A stretch of 49,664 nt of DNA from Pseudomonadota bacterium. Its GTDB lineage: Bacteria; Pseudomonadota; Gammaproteobacteria; Steroidobacterales; Steroidobacteraceae. Shown here piece by piece: positions 25,627 through 34,876 of the stretch. The stretch is from positions 1 through 49,664 of the forward strand of contig JANXWS010000005.1 in the NCBI GenBank assembly GCA_025351005.1. The letters run 5' to 3'. A program made the position numbers and the translations under genes. The notes under the pieces were generated by a model. That model had not been told where the DNA came from, ran no database searches, and was given only the letters and a program-made list of their open reading frames with translations. Within the stretch, counting starts at the first letter, position 1; the number at the start of each line of letters is the position of its first letter.

Positions 25627-25854
25627 ATGACTGCTGCCGATGAGGGACTCGCGCTGGATCCCGCGATCGTCGCGGCGCTCGCACGACTCGCCGGTTACCC
25701 GCCGCCGGACGCCGCGACGCTCGCGCGGATCGCGGCGGGCGCCGACGACGCGATCGCCGCCGTGCGCGCGGGCGAGACGGTCACGCTATTCGACGACGAA
25801 CCGGCGCACTTCCTGGCAGAGCTCGAACGGCTGGCAGGTGCCGAGACCCCATGA
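25627..25854 (+). CDS. AtzG-like small amidase subunit (DUF4089 type)
   Basis: This 75-residue acidic helical protein (LDPAIVAALARLAGYPPPDA; DDEPAHFLAELERLAG) ends in an ATGA overlap with an amidase gene. The size, helix layout and fixed position match AtzG/DUF4089 proteins, which bind AtzE-type amidases much as GatC binds GatA. It presumably stabilises the amidase encoded next. It could instead be read as a GatC relative, but GatB is absent and the partner is not GatA-like enough for tRNA amidation. Confidence 0.72.
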   Translation: MTAADEGLALDPAIVAALARLAGYPPPDAATLARIAAGADDAIAAVRAGETVTLFDDEPAHFLAELERLAGAETP

Positions 25855-27260
25855 CGCCGGAGCGCTGGACGCTGACGGAGGCCTGTGCGGCGCTTGCGCG
25901 CGGCGCGGTGTCCTCCGTCGAGCTGACGCGCCACTGCCTCGAGCGCGCGGCGCGCCTGAACGGCACGCTCAACTGCTTCCTGCGCCTCGAGACGGAGGCG
26001 GCGCTGGCGCAGGCGGCGCGCGCCGACGCGGCCCGCGCGGCCGGCCGGCCACTTGGGCCCCTGCATGGCGTGCCGCTAGCACTCAAGGACCTGTTCTACG
26101 ATCGTTTGCGCGTGACCGGCGGCGGTTCGCGGATTCGCGCCGGTTTTCGCGCCACGGCGACGGCGACGGCACTCGCGCGGCTCGAGACGGCCGGCGCCGT
26201 CAACCTCGGCGCGCTGCACATGACCGAGTTCGCACTCGGGCCCACCGGGCACAATGCGTTCCACGGCCCCTGTCGCAATCCCTGGAACCCCGACCATATC
26301 GCCGGCGGCTCCTCGAGTGGCGCCGCCGCCGCGCTCGCCGCCCGTCTCACCTTCGGCGCGCTCGGCTCGGACACCGGCGGTTCCGTACGCGTGCCGGCCG
26401 CCGCCAATGGCGTGCTTGGCCTCAAGCCTACCTACGGGCTCGTGCCGCGCACCGGTGCGATGCCGCTGTCGTGGTCGCTCGATCACGTCGGACCGCTGGC
26501 CCGCACCGCTGGCGACCTGGCGCGGCTGCTGGCCGTCGTTGCCGGCCACGATCCGCTCGACCGGAGTTCGAGCCGGCGTGCGGTGCCAGACTACGAAGCG
26601 GCGCTGGCCGCCCCGCTCGACGGGCTGCGGATCGGCGTGGCGGCCAACGCCTGCACCGACGCGGTCGACCCCGGCGTCGGCCACCTGCTGGATGCAGCGA
26701 CTGCGGCGCTCGTGTCGGCGGGCGCGCGGCAGGTCGCGGTCACGGTGCCCGCCGCGCCGCGGCTGGTCGCCCTCAGCCGCGTGCTCTTGTACGCCGAGGC
26801 CGCGGCGCTGCACGCCCATTGGCTACGGACCCGGCCCGACGACTACTCGCCGCAGGTGCGCGCGCGCATCGCCACCGGTGTCGCGATCCCGGCGCCGATC
26901 TACCTCGAGGCGCTGCAGCTTCGGCCACTGCTGCTGCGGCAGTTCGTCGCGAACGTGTTCGGAGACTGCGATGTGCTGCTCGCGCCGACGCTCGCGCTGC
27001 CGGTGCCGACGCTCGCCGCGACCGACGTCGGTGCCGACCCATCGATGTGGAGCGTGATCGCGCGGCTCGTGCAGTGCACCGCCGGGTTCAACTATCTCGG
27101 CCTGCCGGCGCTCAGCGTGCCCGTGGGCTTCACGGCCAACGGCCTGCCGGCCGGCGCGCAACTCGTCGGCCGGCCGTTCGCGGAGGCGACGCTGCTCACG
27201 GTCGCGGCGCGCTACCAGCAGGTCAGCGACTGGCACACGCGGCTGCCGGCCATCCACTGA
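25851..27260 (+). CDS. AtzE-like amidase (amidase signature family)
   Basis: This is a 469-residue amidase with the Ser-cisSer-Lys triad: Lys79 in LALKDLF, the cis-Ser in GGSSSG (152-157) and the nucleophile Ser178 in GSDTGGSVR. With its small partner it resembles AtzEG, which removes an amino group from 1-carboxybiuret in cyanuric acid breakdown. Related pairs occur in other ureide or nitrogen-salvage pathways. No cyanuric acid hydrolase or allophanate hydrolase gene is nearby, so the substrate stays open. Confidence 0.85.
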   Translation: MTPERWTLTEACAALARGAVSSVELTRHCLERAARLNGTLNCFLRLETEAALAQAARADAARAAGRPLGPLHGVPLALKDLFYDRLRVTGGGSRIRAGFRATATATALARLETAGAVNLGALHMTEFALGPTGHNAFHGPCRNPWNPDHIAGGSSSGAAAALAARLTFGALGSDTGGSVRVPAAANGVLGLKPTYGLVPRTGAMPLSWSLDHVGPLARTAGDLARLLAVVAGHDPLDRSSSRRAVPDYEAALAAPLDGLRIGVAANACTDAVDPGVGHLLDAATAALVSAGARQVAVTVPAAPRLVALSRVLLYAEAAALHAHWLRTRPDDYSPQVRARIATGVAIPAPIYLEALQLRPLLLRQFVANVFGDCDVLLAPTLALPVPTLAATDVGADPSMWSVIARLVQCTAGFNYLGLPALSVPVGFTANGLPAGAQLVGRPFAEATLLTVAARYQQVSDWHTRLPAIH

Positions 27261-27292
27261 TTGACGAGTACAGGATCCGGGAGGGAACGGCG

Positions 27293-27775
27293 ATGAGCAG
27301 GTACGTGGCCGAAGTCGTGTGGCAGCGGGGCGAGCAGCCGTTCACGGACGATCGCTACAGCCGGCGGCACGTCTTGCGCTTCGACGGCGGGCTCGAAGTG
27401 CCCGGCTCCTCCTCGCCGCAGGTCGTGCCGGTGCCGCTGTCGGATCCGGCCGCGCTCGATCCGGAGGAGGCTTTTGTCGCATCGCTCGCCAGCTGCCACA
27501 TGCTGTGGTTCCTGTCGATCGCCGCCCGCCGGCATTTCGTCGTCGATTCGTACCGGGATGCCGCGGAGGGCGTCATGGCACGCGATGGCGGCGGGCGCAT
27601 GGCGATGACCGCGGTGACGCTTCGGCCGTGCGCGAGCTTCGCCGCCTCGCGCGGGCCGGACCGCGAGGAGCTCATCGCCATGCACGAGGCAGCCCACGAC
27701 GCCTGCTTCATCGCGAATTCCGTCAGGACGGCCGTGCACGTCGAACCAGAGGTCGCGAGCGCAACTGAACGCTGA
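27293..27775 (+). CDS. OsmC-family thiol peroxidase-like protein
   Basis: This 160-residue protein of the OsmC/Ohr fold has both redox cysteines in place, in ASLASCHMLWFLSIA and AAHDACFIANSV. Such proteins reduce organic hydroperoxides. The spacing and the loop SDPAALDPEEAFVAS fit the OsmC/YhfA side rather than Ohr. GGAGG precedes the ATG at 27293, and the gene follows the amidase by 32 nt, so co-transcription is possible. Confidence 0.88.
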   Translation: MSRYVAEVVWQRGEQPFTDDRYSRRHVLRFDGGLEVPGSSSPQVVPVPLSDPAALDPEEAFVASLASCHMLWFLSIAARRHFVVDSYRDAAEGVMARDGGGRMAMTAVTLRPCASFAASRGPDREELIAMHEAAHDACFIANSVRTAVHVEPEVASATER

Positions 27776-27800
27776 TGGCCGCCGGCCCGGGCCGTTCGCG

Positions 27801-29774
27801 TCAGTCGGGCACCGTCAGCACGCCGGAAGCGAAGCGGATCGCGTCCGCGCCCGGCTCCGCCCGCAGCGCGCCCAGGTGCGCCTCGGTCAGCGGCGGAACC
27901 TGCGGCTGCCCTGCGCCGCGCGGCTGCGAGCGGATCACCTGGCTCGGCGGCAGGGGCCGCCCCTCGCGCAGCCGCGCGTACAGGTGGTCGAGGCCGCGCC
28001 GCACCCACGCCTGCATCGGCACGTAGCCTTCCGAGAACCCCGGCAGCGCCAGGAACGCGTCGAAGTGGTTGCCGTGCTGGAGCTCGTAGTAGCGCAGCTC
28101 GTCGCGCCCGCCGCGGTCTCGCTGGTTGACGGCGTAATAGGGGCGCGACGAGTGGTTGACCGGTACCAGGCCGTCGGCGCGGCCGTGCACGATGATGACC
28201 GGCCGGTTGCCGAGCCGGCCCGTCATCAGCGCCTGCTGCTGCCCGGCGCGCACAGCGGCCAGCATCTCGGCCCGATCCGGGGGCAGCAGGGCGTGCGCCG
28301 CGGACCGCTCCAGCAGCCGGTCCGGCGCATAGGCGACCGCGAGCTCGACGCTGCCATCGTTGGCGCGCACGCGATGGCCGCTTGCATCCCGGGCCACGAG
28401 CGCGACGCCCGCGGTCGGCACGATGCCGGTGGCGTCGGCCCAGAGCACCGCCGCCTCTGCCTCGCCGAGTGCGCGCGGCCGGCCGGCGTCGTCAGTAGCG
28501 GCGAAGGTGACGCCGCCGTAGGGCCGCCACGGCGGGCGGCGGGAGTAGGTCCATCCGTAGCAGACGGTGATCGCGGGCCAGAGTCCCGCGGCGACATTGA
28601 AATGCCCGAGCCTGAGCCCGTCCGGCAGCATGCCGGCCGCAAGCAGCCGCTCGCGCGCGGCGACGGCCACGTCCGCGACCGGCCCGGCCGGCAGGAGCCC
28701 GAGCTGCTGCAGCCGCTGGCACCACTGCTCGAGCCGCGGCCGGGTCTCGACCGTGGCCGGGTACATCGGCGCCGTAGTGTCGGTCTCGGCCAGCACCGCG
28801 CACGGCTGATAAAGGCAGTGCAGGCTCGAGTAGTCGATCAGCGCGATGCAAGAGTCGGCGAGCCTTCGTCCGCCGTACTCGATCGAGAGGCCGGCGGTGC
28901 GGCCGACGACCGCGCTCGGCTCGGCCGCTAGCGCGCCCGCGATCCAGCCGGCGCGGTCGCGCTCGAGCGCCCGCAGCACCGCCGCACCACCGTTGGAGAC
29001 GCCGGCGGCGAGCACCAGCGTGTTGCCGGGCGCCAGCGGCGCCGCGAGCCGGCTGGCGTACTCGGCGTTCATCAGCCGGAACGCGGCCTTGATCGCCTGC
29101 AGCAGGTACGCGCCCCAGTCGGCCTCCGGGTTCTGGCCCGACTGTGCGTGCTTGAACAGGAGCGTATGTGGCTCCGCCGCCGCGAACGCGGCGAGCTCGG
29201 GCGTCCGCTGCGGTGCGAAGCTCAGCAGCGGGTCGTGTAGGTCCGCCGTCAGCACGCCGTCGACCCGGTAGCCACGCGCACGATCGAGGTCCCAGACGCC
29301 GACGCCGGTGCCCTTGTCGGTGTGCACGACGGCCCAGCCGCGCTGCAGTCCCCACTCCGCGGCAGTGGGCAGCGCCCCGTACACGCCGCGGGATCCCGAC
29401 GAGGCGACCGCGAGCAGGCACGGGTCGTCGACGTCGAATTCCGCCGGCAGCTGCAACAGCACCGACGTGACGCCGCCGCCGTCCGGCGTGCGTACGGCGA
29501 ACAGGTATTCGACGCCTGTGATGCGCCGGTCGCCGATCGGCCCGAACAGGCGGCCGAAGCCGCCCGCGTCGCTGACGTCGACGGCCCCGCGGTAGGCGGC
29601 GTAAATCGCGCGGCGCCGGAGCTCCGCGCGCGTCGGGCGCTGCGGATCGGCGATTGGGGGTGGCGCGCCGCGCAGCCCCTCGAGGCCGAGGCCCGCGGTC
29701 AGCAGGTCATCGCTCCGGCCGTCGACCTCGCAGCGCAGCGGTTCGCCGACGATCTCGGCCGTCACCTGCTCCAT
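27801..29774 (-). CDS. D-(-)-3-hydroxybutyrate oligomer hydrolase
   Basis: This enzyme splits 3-hydroxybutyrate oligomers released by PHB depolymerase. The 657-residue protein shows the 3HBOH-family pattern: LAVASSGSRGVYGALPTAAE, HTDKGTGVG, the lipase box AAGVSNGGAAVLRALE with Ser260, the acid in IIVHGRADGLVPVNH, and the terminal histidine region YELQHGNHFDAFLALPG. No signal peptide is present at the ATG 29774 or at any upstream start, so a cytoplasmic location is likely. The exported PHB depolymerase at 22315 gives a natural partner. Confidence 0.88.
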   Translation of the reverse strand: MEQVTAEIVGEPLRCEVDGRSDDLLTAGLGLEGLRGAPPPIADPQRPTRAELRRRAIYAAYRGAVDVSDAGGFGRLFGPIGDRRITGVEYLFAVRTPDGGGVTSVLLQLPAEFDVDDPCLLAVASSGSRGVYGALPTAAEWGLQRGWAVVHTDKGTGVGVWDLDRARGYRVDGVLTADLHDPLLSFAPQRTPELAAFAAAEPHTLLFKHAQSGQNPEADWGAYLLQAIKAAFRLMNAEYASRLAAPLAPGNTLVLAAGVSNGGAAVLRALERDRAGWIAGALAAEPSAVVGRTAGLSIEYGGRRLADSCIALIDYSSLHCLYQPCAVLAETDTTAPMYPATVETRPRLEQWCQRLQQLGLLPAGPVADVAVAARERLLAAGMLPDGLRLGHFNVAAGLWPAITVCYGWTYSRRPPWRPYGGVTFAATDDAGRPRALGEAEAAVLWADATGIVPTAGVALVARDASGHRVRANDGSVELAVAYAPDRLLERSAAHALLPPDRAEMLAAVRAGQQQALMTGRLGNRPVIIVHGRADGLVPVNHSSRPYYAVNQRDRGGRDELRYYELQHGNHFDAFLALPGFSEGYVPMQAWVRRGLDHLYARLREGRPLPPSQVIRSQPRGAGQPQVPPLTEAHLGALRAEPGADAIRFASGVLTVPD

Positions 29775-29855
29775 CTGGACTAAGCCTCCGCTGCTGCCGC
29801 AGGCGCACGCCGCGCCGGCTCCGCATGTTACCGGCCGAGTGGGCGTCGCGGGGAC

Positions 29856-30761
29856 TCAGCCGGCCGGGCCCGCGCCGGCCCGCACGGCCGCGGCCGCTGC
29901 CTGCCCGAGCGGCTCGACGTGGATCGTGACGACGCACCTCGCCAGTCCGCTCGCCAGCGACGCCTCGAGGCGGTCGCAGGTTGCGTGCGCGGCGGCGACG
30001 CTCTCAGCACCCGGCACCCGCAGCTTGAACTCGATGAATCGCCGCGCGCCGGCCTTGCGCGTGCGCAGATCCGCGACCGCAGCGTCGGCCGGCAGCGCCG
30101 CCGCGATCAGCCGGCGCGCCGCCTCGATCTCGTCGTCCGGCAACGACCTGTCCATCAGGCCATCCACCGAGCGGCGCAGCAGCGAGATCGCAGTCCACAG
30201 GATCTGCAGGCCGATCGCGATCGCGATCAGCGGGTCGAGCAGCGCGGCGCGTGGCGCGGCCATGACGACCAGCAGCCCCGCGATCACGCCGCCCGAGGTC
30301 ACGACATCCGACATCAGGTGACGCGCATCGGCCTCGACCGTGATGCTGTCGTGCTCCTTCGCCACCCGCAGCATCAGGCGCGCCGTCACGAAGTTCATCG
30401 CCGCCGCCAGCGCCGCAACCAGTAGCCCGGGCCCGAGCGCCCCGAGCGCGGCCGGGTGCAGCAGCCGACCGCCGGCCGCATACATGATGCCGCACGCGGC
30501 CAACAGGATCAGCGCGCCCTCGACGCCGCTCGAAAAGTACTCCGCCTTCCCGTGGCCGTACGCGTGGTCGGCGTCGGCGGGCCGCTCGGAGACCGTCAGC
30601 ACGCCGAGCGCGACCAGACTCGCGGCCAGGTTGACGAGCGCCTCCATCGCATCGGACAGCAGGCCGATCGAGCCGGTCATCGTGTAGGCAGCGAACTTCA
30701 GGCCCAGCGTCGCGAGCGAGGTCGCGATCGACAACAGCGCCATGCGTATCGTCGGCGTCAC
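29856..30761 (-). CDS. Cation diffusion facilitator transporter
   Basis: This is a 301-residue metal/proton antiporter with about six membrane helices (from ALLSIATSLATLGLKFAAY on) and a C-terminal cytoplasmic domain. The TM5 metal site HLMSD is kept, but the TM2 site reads SDAMEALVN, with Glu and Asn where many family members have His and Asp. A His-rich loop is lacking, apart from DADHAYGHGKAEYF. GTG 30761 has GGAGAGG upstream; ATG 30743 is the alternative. The metal cannot be predicted. Confidence 0.87.
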   Translation of the reverse strand: MTPTIRMALLSIATSLATLGLKFAAYTMTGSIGLLSDAMEALVNLAASLVALGVLTVSERPADADHAYGHGKAEYFSSGVEGALILLAACGIMYAAGGRLLHPAALGALGPGLLVAALAAAMNFVTARLMLRVAKEHDSITVEADARHLMSDVVTSGGVIAGLLVVMAAPRAALLDPLIAIAIGLQILWTAISLLRRSVDGLMDRSLPDDEIEAARRLIAAALPADAAVADLRTRKAGARRFIEFKLRVPGAESVAAAHATCDRLEASLASGLARCVVTIHVEPLGQAAAAAVRAGAGPAG

Positions 30762-30899
30762 CGGCACCTCTCCCCGGGCGGCCGCCCATTCTGCACCGGC
30801 CCGCGCGAGCGCGCTGCCCGCGCTCCGCGCGCAACTGTCCCCCGGTGACGCATTCTGGCAACGTAGGCGTACCGCCAGACTGCAACGGGCAACCCTGTG

Positions 30900-31925
30900 A
30901 TGCCGGCGACCTGCCGCAACTGCGATGCCCCGCTGAGCGGGCCCTACTGCGCACAATGCGGCCAGCACGCCCACGAGAGCGCGCGCACGATCGCGGCGCT
31001 GTCCCACGACGCCTGGCACGTCATCACGCACGTCGACGGCCGATTCTGGTCGACGCTGCGGCTGCTGCTGCTCCGGCCCGGCCAGCTGACGCTCGAGTAC
31101 TTCGCCGAGCGCCGGGCGCGCTACGTGCCGCCGGTACGCCTCTACCTGGTACTGAGCATCGCCTTTTTCGGGCTCACGTCGCTCTCCTCGTCGTTTCGCC
31201 CCGGGGCTGCCCCGAGCACGCCTGCGGCGGAGCAGCGCGCTGCGGCGGAGCGCGCCGAAGTCGCGCGCGACCTGCGCACGGCCCTGGCCGACGCCCGCTC
31301 CCAGGCCGGCCCGCGCACGGCCACGACACCTACCGACGGCGAGCGCACGCTCGAGGCCGCGACCGAGGCGGCGGCGCAGGCCGGGGACGGCGAGCGCGGC
31401 GGCGGCTCCAGCGAATTCAACTTCGACGTCAGCAGCTGCGACCAGACGCAGGTCAACCTGCGCTGGCTCGAGCAGCCGCTCCGCGATGCCTGCCGGCGCG
31501 CCGCAACCGACCACGGCAAGTCGGTCAGGCGCGCCTTCGTCCAGAACGTGCCGAAGGCCATGTTCGTGTTCCTGCCGCTGATCGCGTTGGTGATGCGGCT
31601 GCTGTACTGGTCTCCGCGGCGTCACTACGTCGAGCACCTCGTGTTCGTGCTGCACAACCACGCTGCGCTGTTCCTCGCGATGATCCTGCTGGCGCTGGCG
31701 GGCCTGGCCGAGCGGCTGGTGCCGGCGCTCGGCCCGGTGGTCGGCGTTCTCGACGTGGCCTGGCTTTGCTACGCGGTCTGGTACGTCTACCGCTCGACGC
31801 GTCGCTACTACGCTCAGGGCAGGGCCCTGACGCTAGCCAAGCTCACGCTCGTCAGCATCGCGTACCTCGCCTGCCTGTTGCTGACGCTGCTCGGAAACTT
31901 CCTCGTGAGCGCGCTGACGGCGTAG
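30900..31925 (+). CDS. DUF3667 membrane protein with N-terminal zinc ribbon
   Basis: This 341-residue protein opens with a CxxC...CxxC zinc ribbon (CRNCDAPLSGPYCAQCGQ), then a cytoplasmic part (VDGRFWSTLRLLLLRPGQLT, ARYVPPVRLYLVLSIAFF), a long Ala-rich low-complexity segment (about 100-180), and four hydrophobic helices in the C-terminal half. This matches DUF3667 proteins of unknown function. ATG 30900 follows an overlapping GTG 30897; both are possible. The gene is 11 nt before dinB, suggesting joint transcription. Confidence 0.82.
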   Translation: MPATCRNCDAPLSGPYCAQCGQHAHESARTIAALSHDAWHVITHVDGRFWSTLRLLLLRPGQLTLEYFAERRARYVPPVRLYLVLSIAFFGLTSLSSSFRPGAAPSTPAAEQRAAAERAEVARDLRTALADARSQAGPRTATTPTDGERTLEAATEAAAQAGDGERGGGSSEFNFDVSSCDQTQVNLRWLEQPLRDACRRAATDHGKSVRRAFVQNVPKAMFVFLPLIALVMRLLYWSPRRHYVEHLVFVLHNHAALFLAMILLALAGLAERLVPALGPVVGVLDVAWLCYAVWYVYRSTRRYYAQGRALTLAKLTLVSIAYLACLLLTLLGNFLVSALTA

Positions 31926-31936
31926 GCTACTCCCCG

Positions 31937-33163
31937 ATGCGCTCGATCCTGCACGTCGACATGGATGCGTTCTATGCGTCAGTCGAACAGCACGATCGCC
32001 CGGAGCTGCGCGGGCTGCCGGTGATCGTCGGCGGCGCTTCCGGCCGCGGCGTGGTCGCCGCCGCCAGCTACGAGGTGCGCCGCTACGGCGTGCATTCGGC
32101 GATGCCGACGCGCACCGCACTCGAGCGCTGCCCGCAGGCGGTCGTGGTCACACCGCGCATGGGCCGCTACCGCGAGGTGTCGGCGCAGGTATTCGCGGTG
32201 TTCAACGAGTTCACGCCGTCGGTCGAGGGCCTCTCGCTCGACGAGGCCTTCCTCGACGTCACCGACAGCCGGGCGTTGTTCGGGGACGCGGTCACGATCG
32301 CGCCCGCGATCAAGGGCCGCATCCACGAGCGCACCGGCCTCACCGCGTCGGTCGGCGTCGCGCACAACAAGCTGCTCGCCAAGATCGCCTCCGAGCTCGA
32401 GAAGCCGGACGGTCTGTGCGTGATCCGGCCCGAGGACGTCTCGCGGGTCCTCGATCCGCTGCCGATCCGGCGCCTGTCGGGCATCGGCGCGAAGACGGCC
32501 GCGCAGCTCGAGCAGTGCGGCCTGCACACGCTCGGCCAGCTGCGGGCCGCGTCCGAGGCGGTGCTGTGGCCGTTGTTCGGCCGCTACACGCAGCGGGTGC
32601 GCGAGCGCGCCGCCGGCATCGACGAGCGCCCGGTGGTGCCGGACTGGCACGAGAAGCAGATCAGCGCCGAGGAGACCTTCGACACCGATCTGCGGCGCCG
32701 CGCTCAACTGCACGCCGAGCTCGCGCGGCTGGTCGACCGCGTCGCGGGCCGGTTGCGTGCCAAGGAGCTGATGAGCGCGCATGTGACGGTCAAGATCCGG
32801 CGCCGCGACTTCACGACCTACACGCGCAGCCGCGGCTTCCGGCCACCGAGCCAGGAGACAGCGACCCTGCTGTCGGTCGCCCGCGAGCTGCTCGACGCGT
32901 GGCTCGCCGACCAGCCGCGGGCAGCGGTGCGCCTGCTCGGGATAGGGCTGAGCGCGCTCTCGCCGGCCGCCCAGCTCGACCTGTTCGCCGACGGCCCGCC
33001 TTCCGCCGGCCCCGCGGCGATGCGGTCGCGCGCCGGCGCGAGCCTCGATCCGACGATCGACCGGATCCGGGAGAAGTTCGGCCGGGCCGCCGTGCAGCGG
33101 GCAAGCACGCTCGGCAAGGACGACAAGGAGGACGGCTTCACGGGCAGCCGGCGGCGGCGCTGA
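31937..33163 (+). CDS. dinB: DNA polymerase IV
   Basis: This is a Y-family polymerase for translesion synthesis in the cytoplasm. The 408-residue protein has catalytic Asp8 in LHVDMDAFYASVE, the second acidic site in LSLDEAFLDV, the TASVGVAHNKLLAKIASELEK palm block, the HhH element PIRRLSGIGAKTAAQLE and a little-finger domain. Near the C-terminus AQLDLF is a beta-clamp binding motif. No LexA-like box is apparent in the 11 nt upstream, so control may come through the DUF3667 gene's promoter. Confidence 0.95.
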   Translation: MRSILHVDMDAFYASVEQHDRPELRGLPVIVGGASGRGVVAAASYEVRRYGVHSAMPTRTALERCPQAVVVTPRMGRYREVSAQVFAVFNEFTPSVEGLSLDEAFLDVTDSRALFGDAVTIAPAIKGRIHERTGLTASVGVAHNKLLAKIASELEKPDGLCVIRPEDVSRVLDPLPIRRLSGIGAKTAAQLEQCGLHTLGQLRAASEAVLWPLFGRYTQRVRERAAGIDERPVVPDWHEKQISAEETFDTDLRRRAQLHAELARLVDRVAGRLRAKELMSAHVTVKIRRRDFTTYTRSRGFRPPSQETATLLSVARELLDAWLADQPRAAVRLLGIGLSALSPAAQLDLFADGPPSAGPAAMRSRAGASLDPTIDRIREKFGRAAVQRASTLGKDDKEDGFTGSRRRR

Positions 33164-33277
33164 GCCGGCGGCCCGGGATCCGTGTGCGAAGCCCGGCGGT
33201 CGGTGCTAAACCATTAAAATTCAGTCTGTTGTGACGCACCAACGGCGCGCCCACCGCCATGGCCGGGGCCGAGTCGC

Positions 33278-33283
33278 TATGAT
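33278..33283 (+). promoter_or_regulatory. Candidate -10 for exeA
   Basis: TATGAT ends 9 nt before the ATG at 33293, predicting a leader of only a few nucleotides. The AT-rich block at 33210-33232 in the same 129-bp gap could hold further promoter elements, but no clear -35 is found. Confidence 0.35.
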
Positions 33284-33292
33284 GCGGCCACG

Positions 33293-34876
33293 ATGTATAC
33301 GAGCTTTTTTGGGCTCGCCGAGAAGCCCTTTGCGATCACGCCCGATCCCCGCTACCTGTTCCTGAGCGAACGGCACGCGGAGGCGCTCGCGCACCTGCTG
33401 TACGGCGTCGACGACGCCGGCGGCTTCGTGCAGCTGACCGGCGAGGTCGGTACCGGCAAGACGACGATGGTACGCAGTCTCCTCGCGCAGCTGCCGGCGC
33501 ACGCCGACGTCGCGCTGATCCTGAACCCGCGGGTCACGCCGGAGGAGTTCCTGCTCGAGATCTGCGACGAGCTGCACCTCGCGGTCACCGGCGGCGAGCG
33601 CACCAGCATCAAGGCGACCGTCGACCGGCTGAATGCCTATCTGCTCGATGCGCACGCGCGCGGCCGGCGGGTGGTCGTCATCGTCGACGAGGCGCAGCAG
33701 CTGTCGGCCGACGTGCTCGAGCAGGTGCGGCTGCTGACCAACCTCGAGACCGCGACCCAGAAGCTTCTGCAGATCATCCTGGTCGGCCAGCCGGAGCTGC
33801 GCGACGTGCTGGCCCGCAACGACCTGCGCCAGCTCGCGCAGCGCATCACCGGCCGCTACCACCTGGCGCCGCTGGCGCAGCTCGAAAGCGCCGCTTATGT
33901 GCGCCACCGGCTCAAGGTGGCCGGCGCACCGGGCGAGATCTTCACGCCGCGCGCGCTCGCGGAGTTGCACCGACTCGCGCGCGGCGTGCCGCGCCTGATC
34001 AACGTGATCGCCGACCGTGCGCTGCTCGGCGCCTACACTGCCGAGCAGCGCCAGGTGACACCCGCGCTCGTGCGCCGGGCGGCGGGCGAGGTCGACGGCC
34101 GGCGTCTGACGCCGTCCTGGCTCGGCTGGGCCTTGGCCGGCAGCGCGCTCGCGGCCGCCGTCGTGCTGGCCGTCAGTCTGCATGCCGCGCAGGGCGGCCG
34201 CGGCCCGGCGCCGGCAGCGCCGCCGCCGGTGGCCGCCGTGCCCGCAGCGCCGCCGACGGTCGCGGCATTCCTCGCCAGCCACGCGCAGGACACGAGTACC
34301 GATGCCGCGTTCGCGCGACTGTTCGCGCTCTGGAAGGCGCCGTACGACCCGGCCGCCGGGCGCGCCTGCGAGCAGGCGAGCGCACACGGCCTTGATTGCC
34401 TCGGCGAGAAGGGCACCTTCGCGCGCCTGAAGCTCCTGAACCGGCCCGCGATCCTCGCGCTGTCGATGCCCGGCGGCACCGAGCAGCAGGTCGTGGTCGT
34501 GTCGCTCGGCGAGCGAACGGCACGCCTCGCCGCCGGACCGGCGACGATGGATGCGGACCTGCTCGACCTGCAGCGCTACTGGTACGGGGACTTCCTGCTG
34601 CTGTGGCGGCCACCGGTGCCGCAGGCGCGCCTGCTGCGGCCCGGCATGCACGGCGCGGAGGTCCGCTGGCTGCGCCAGGGGCTCGCCGCGGTTCGTGGCG
34701 AGCAGCTGCTCGGCGGCTCGGACGTCTACGACCGGGATCTGGTGCATTTGGTCGAGGAGTTCCAGCGCAGCCACCGCCTCACGGTCGACGGCATCGCCGG
34801 CGAGCAGACCCAGATCGTTATCGACGCGCTGGTGGCGACACCCGGGGCGCCGACGCTGCAGGCGACTGGCGGCTAG
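33293..34876 (+). CDS. exeA: ExeA/GspA-type AAA ATPase with peptidoglycan-binding domain
   Basis: ExeA, with ExeB/GspB, helps place the type II secretion secretin through the cell wall. In the 527-residue protein the AAA domain (1-265) has Walker A GEVGTGKTT at 50-58 and Walker B VVVIVDEAQQL. A membrane helix sits at about 278-295 (WALAGSALAAAVVLAVSL), then an Ala/Pro linker, a middle domain (about 320-440) and a C-terminal peptidoglycan-binding domain (LRPGMHGAEVRWLRQGL to GEQTQIVIDAL). GspB follows with no gap. No other gsp genes are in the window. Confidence 0.9.
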   Translation: MYTSFFGLAEKPFAITPDPRYLFLSERHAEALAHLLYGVDDAGGFVQLTGEVGTGKTTMVRSLLAQLPAHADVALILNPRVTPEEFLLEICDELHLAVTGGERTSIKATVDRLNAYLLDAHARGRRVVVIVDEAQQLSADVLEQVRLLTNLETATQKLLQIILVGQPELRDVLARNDLRQLAQRITGRYHLAPLAQLESAAYVRHRLKVAGAPGEIFTPRALAELHRLARGVPRLINVIADRALLGAYTAEQRQVTPALVRRAAGEVDGRRLTPSWLGWALAGSALAAAVVLAVSLHAAQGGRGPAPAAPPPVAAVPAAPPTVAAFLASHAQDTSTDAAFARLFALWKAPYDPAAGRACEQASAHGLDCLGEKGTFARLKLLNRPAILALSMPGGTEQQVVVVSLGERTARLAAGPATMDADLLDLQRYWYGDFLLLWRPPVPQARLLRPGMHGAEVRWLRQGLAAVRGEQLLGGSDVYDRDLVHLVEEFQRSHRLTVDGIAGEQTQIVIDALVATPGAPTLQATGG

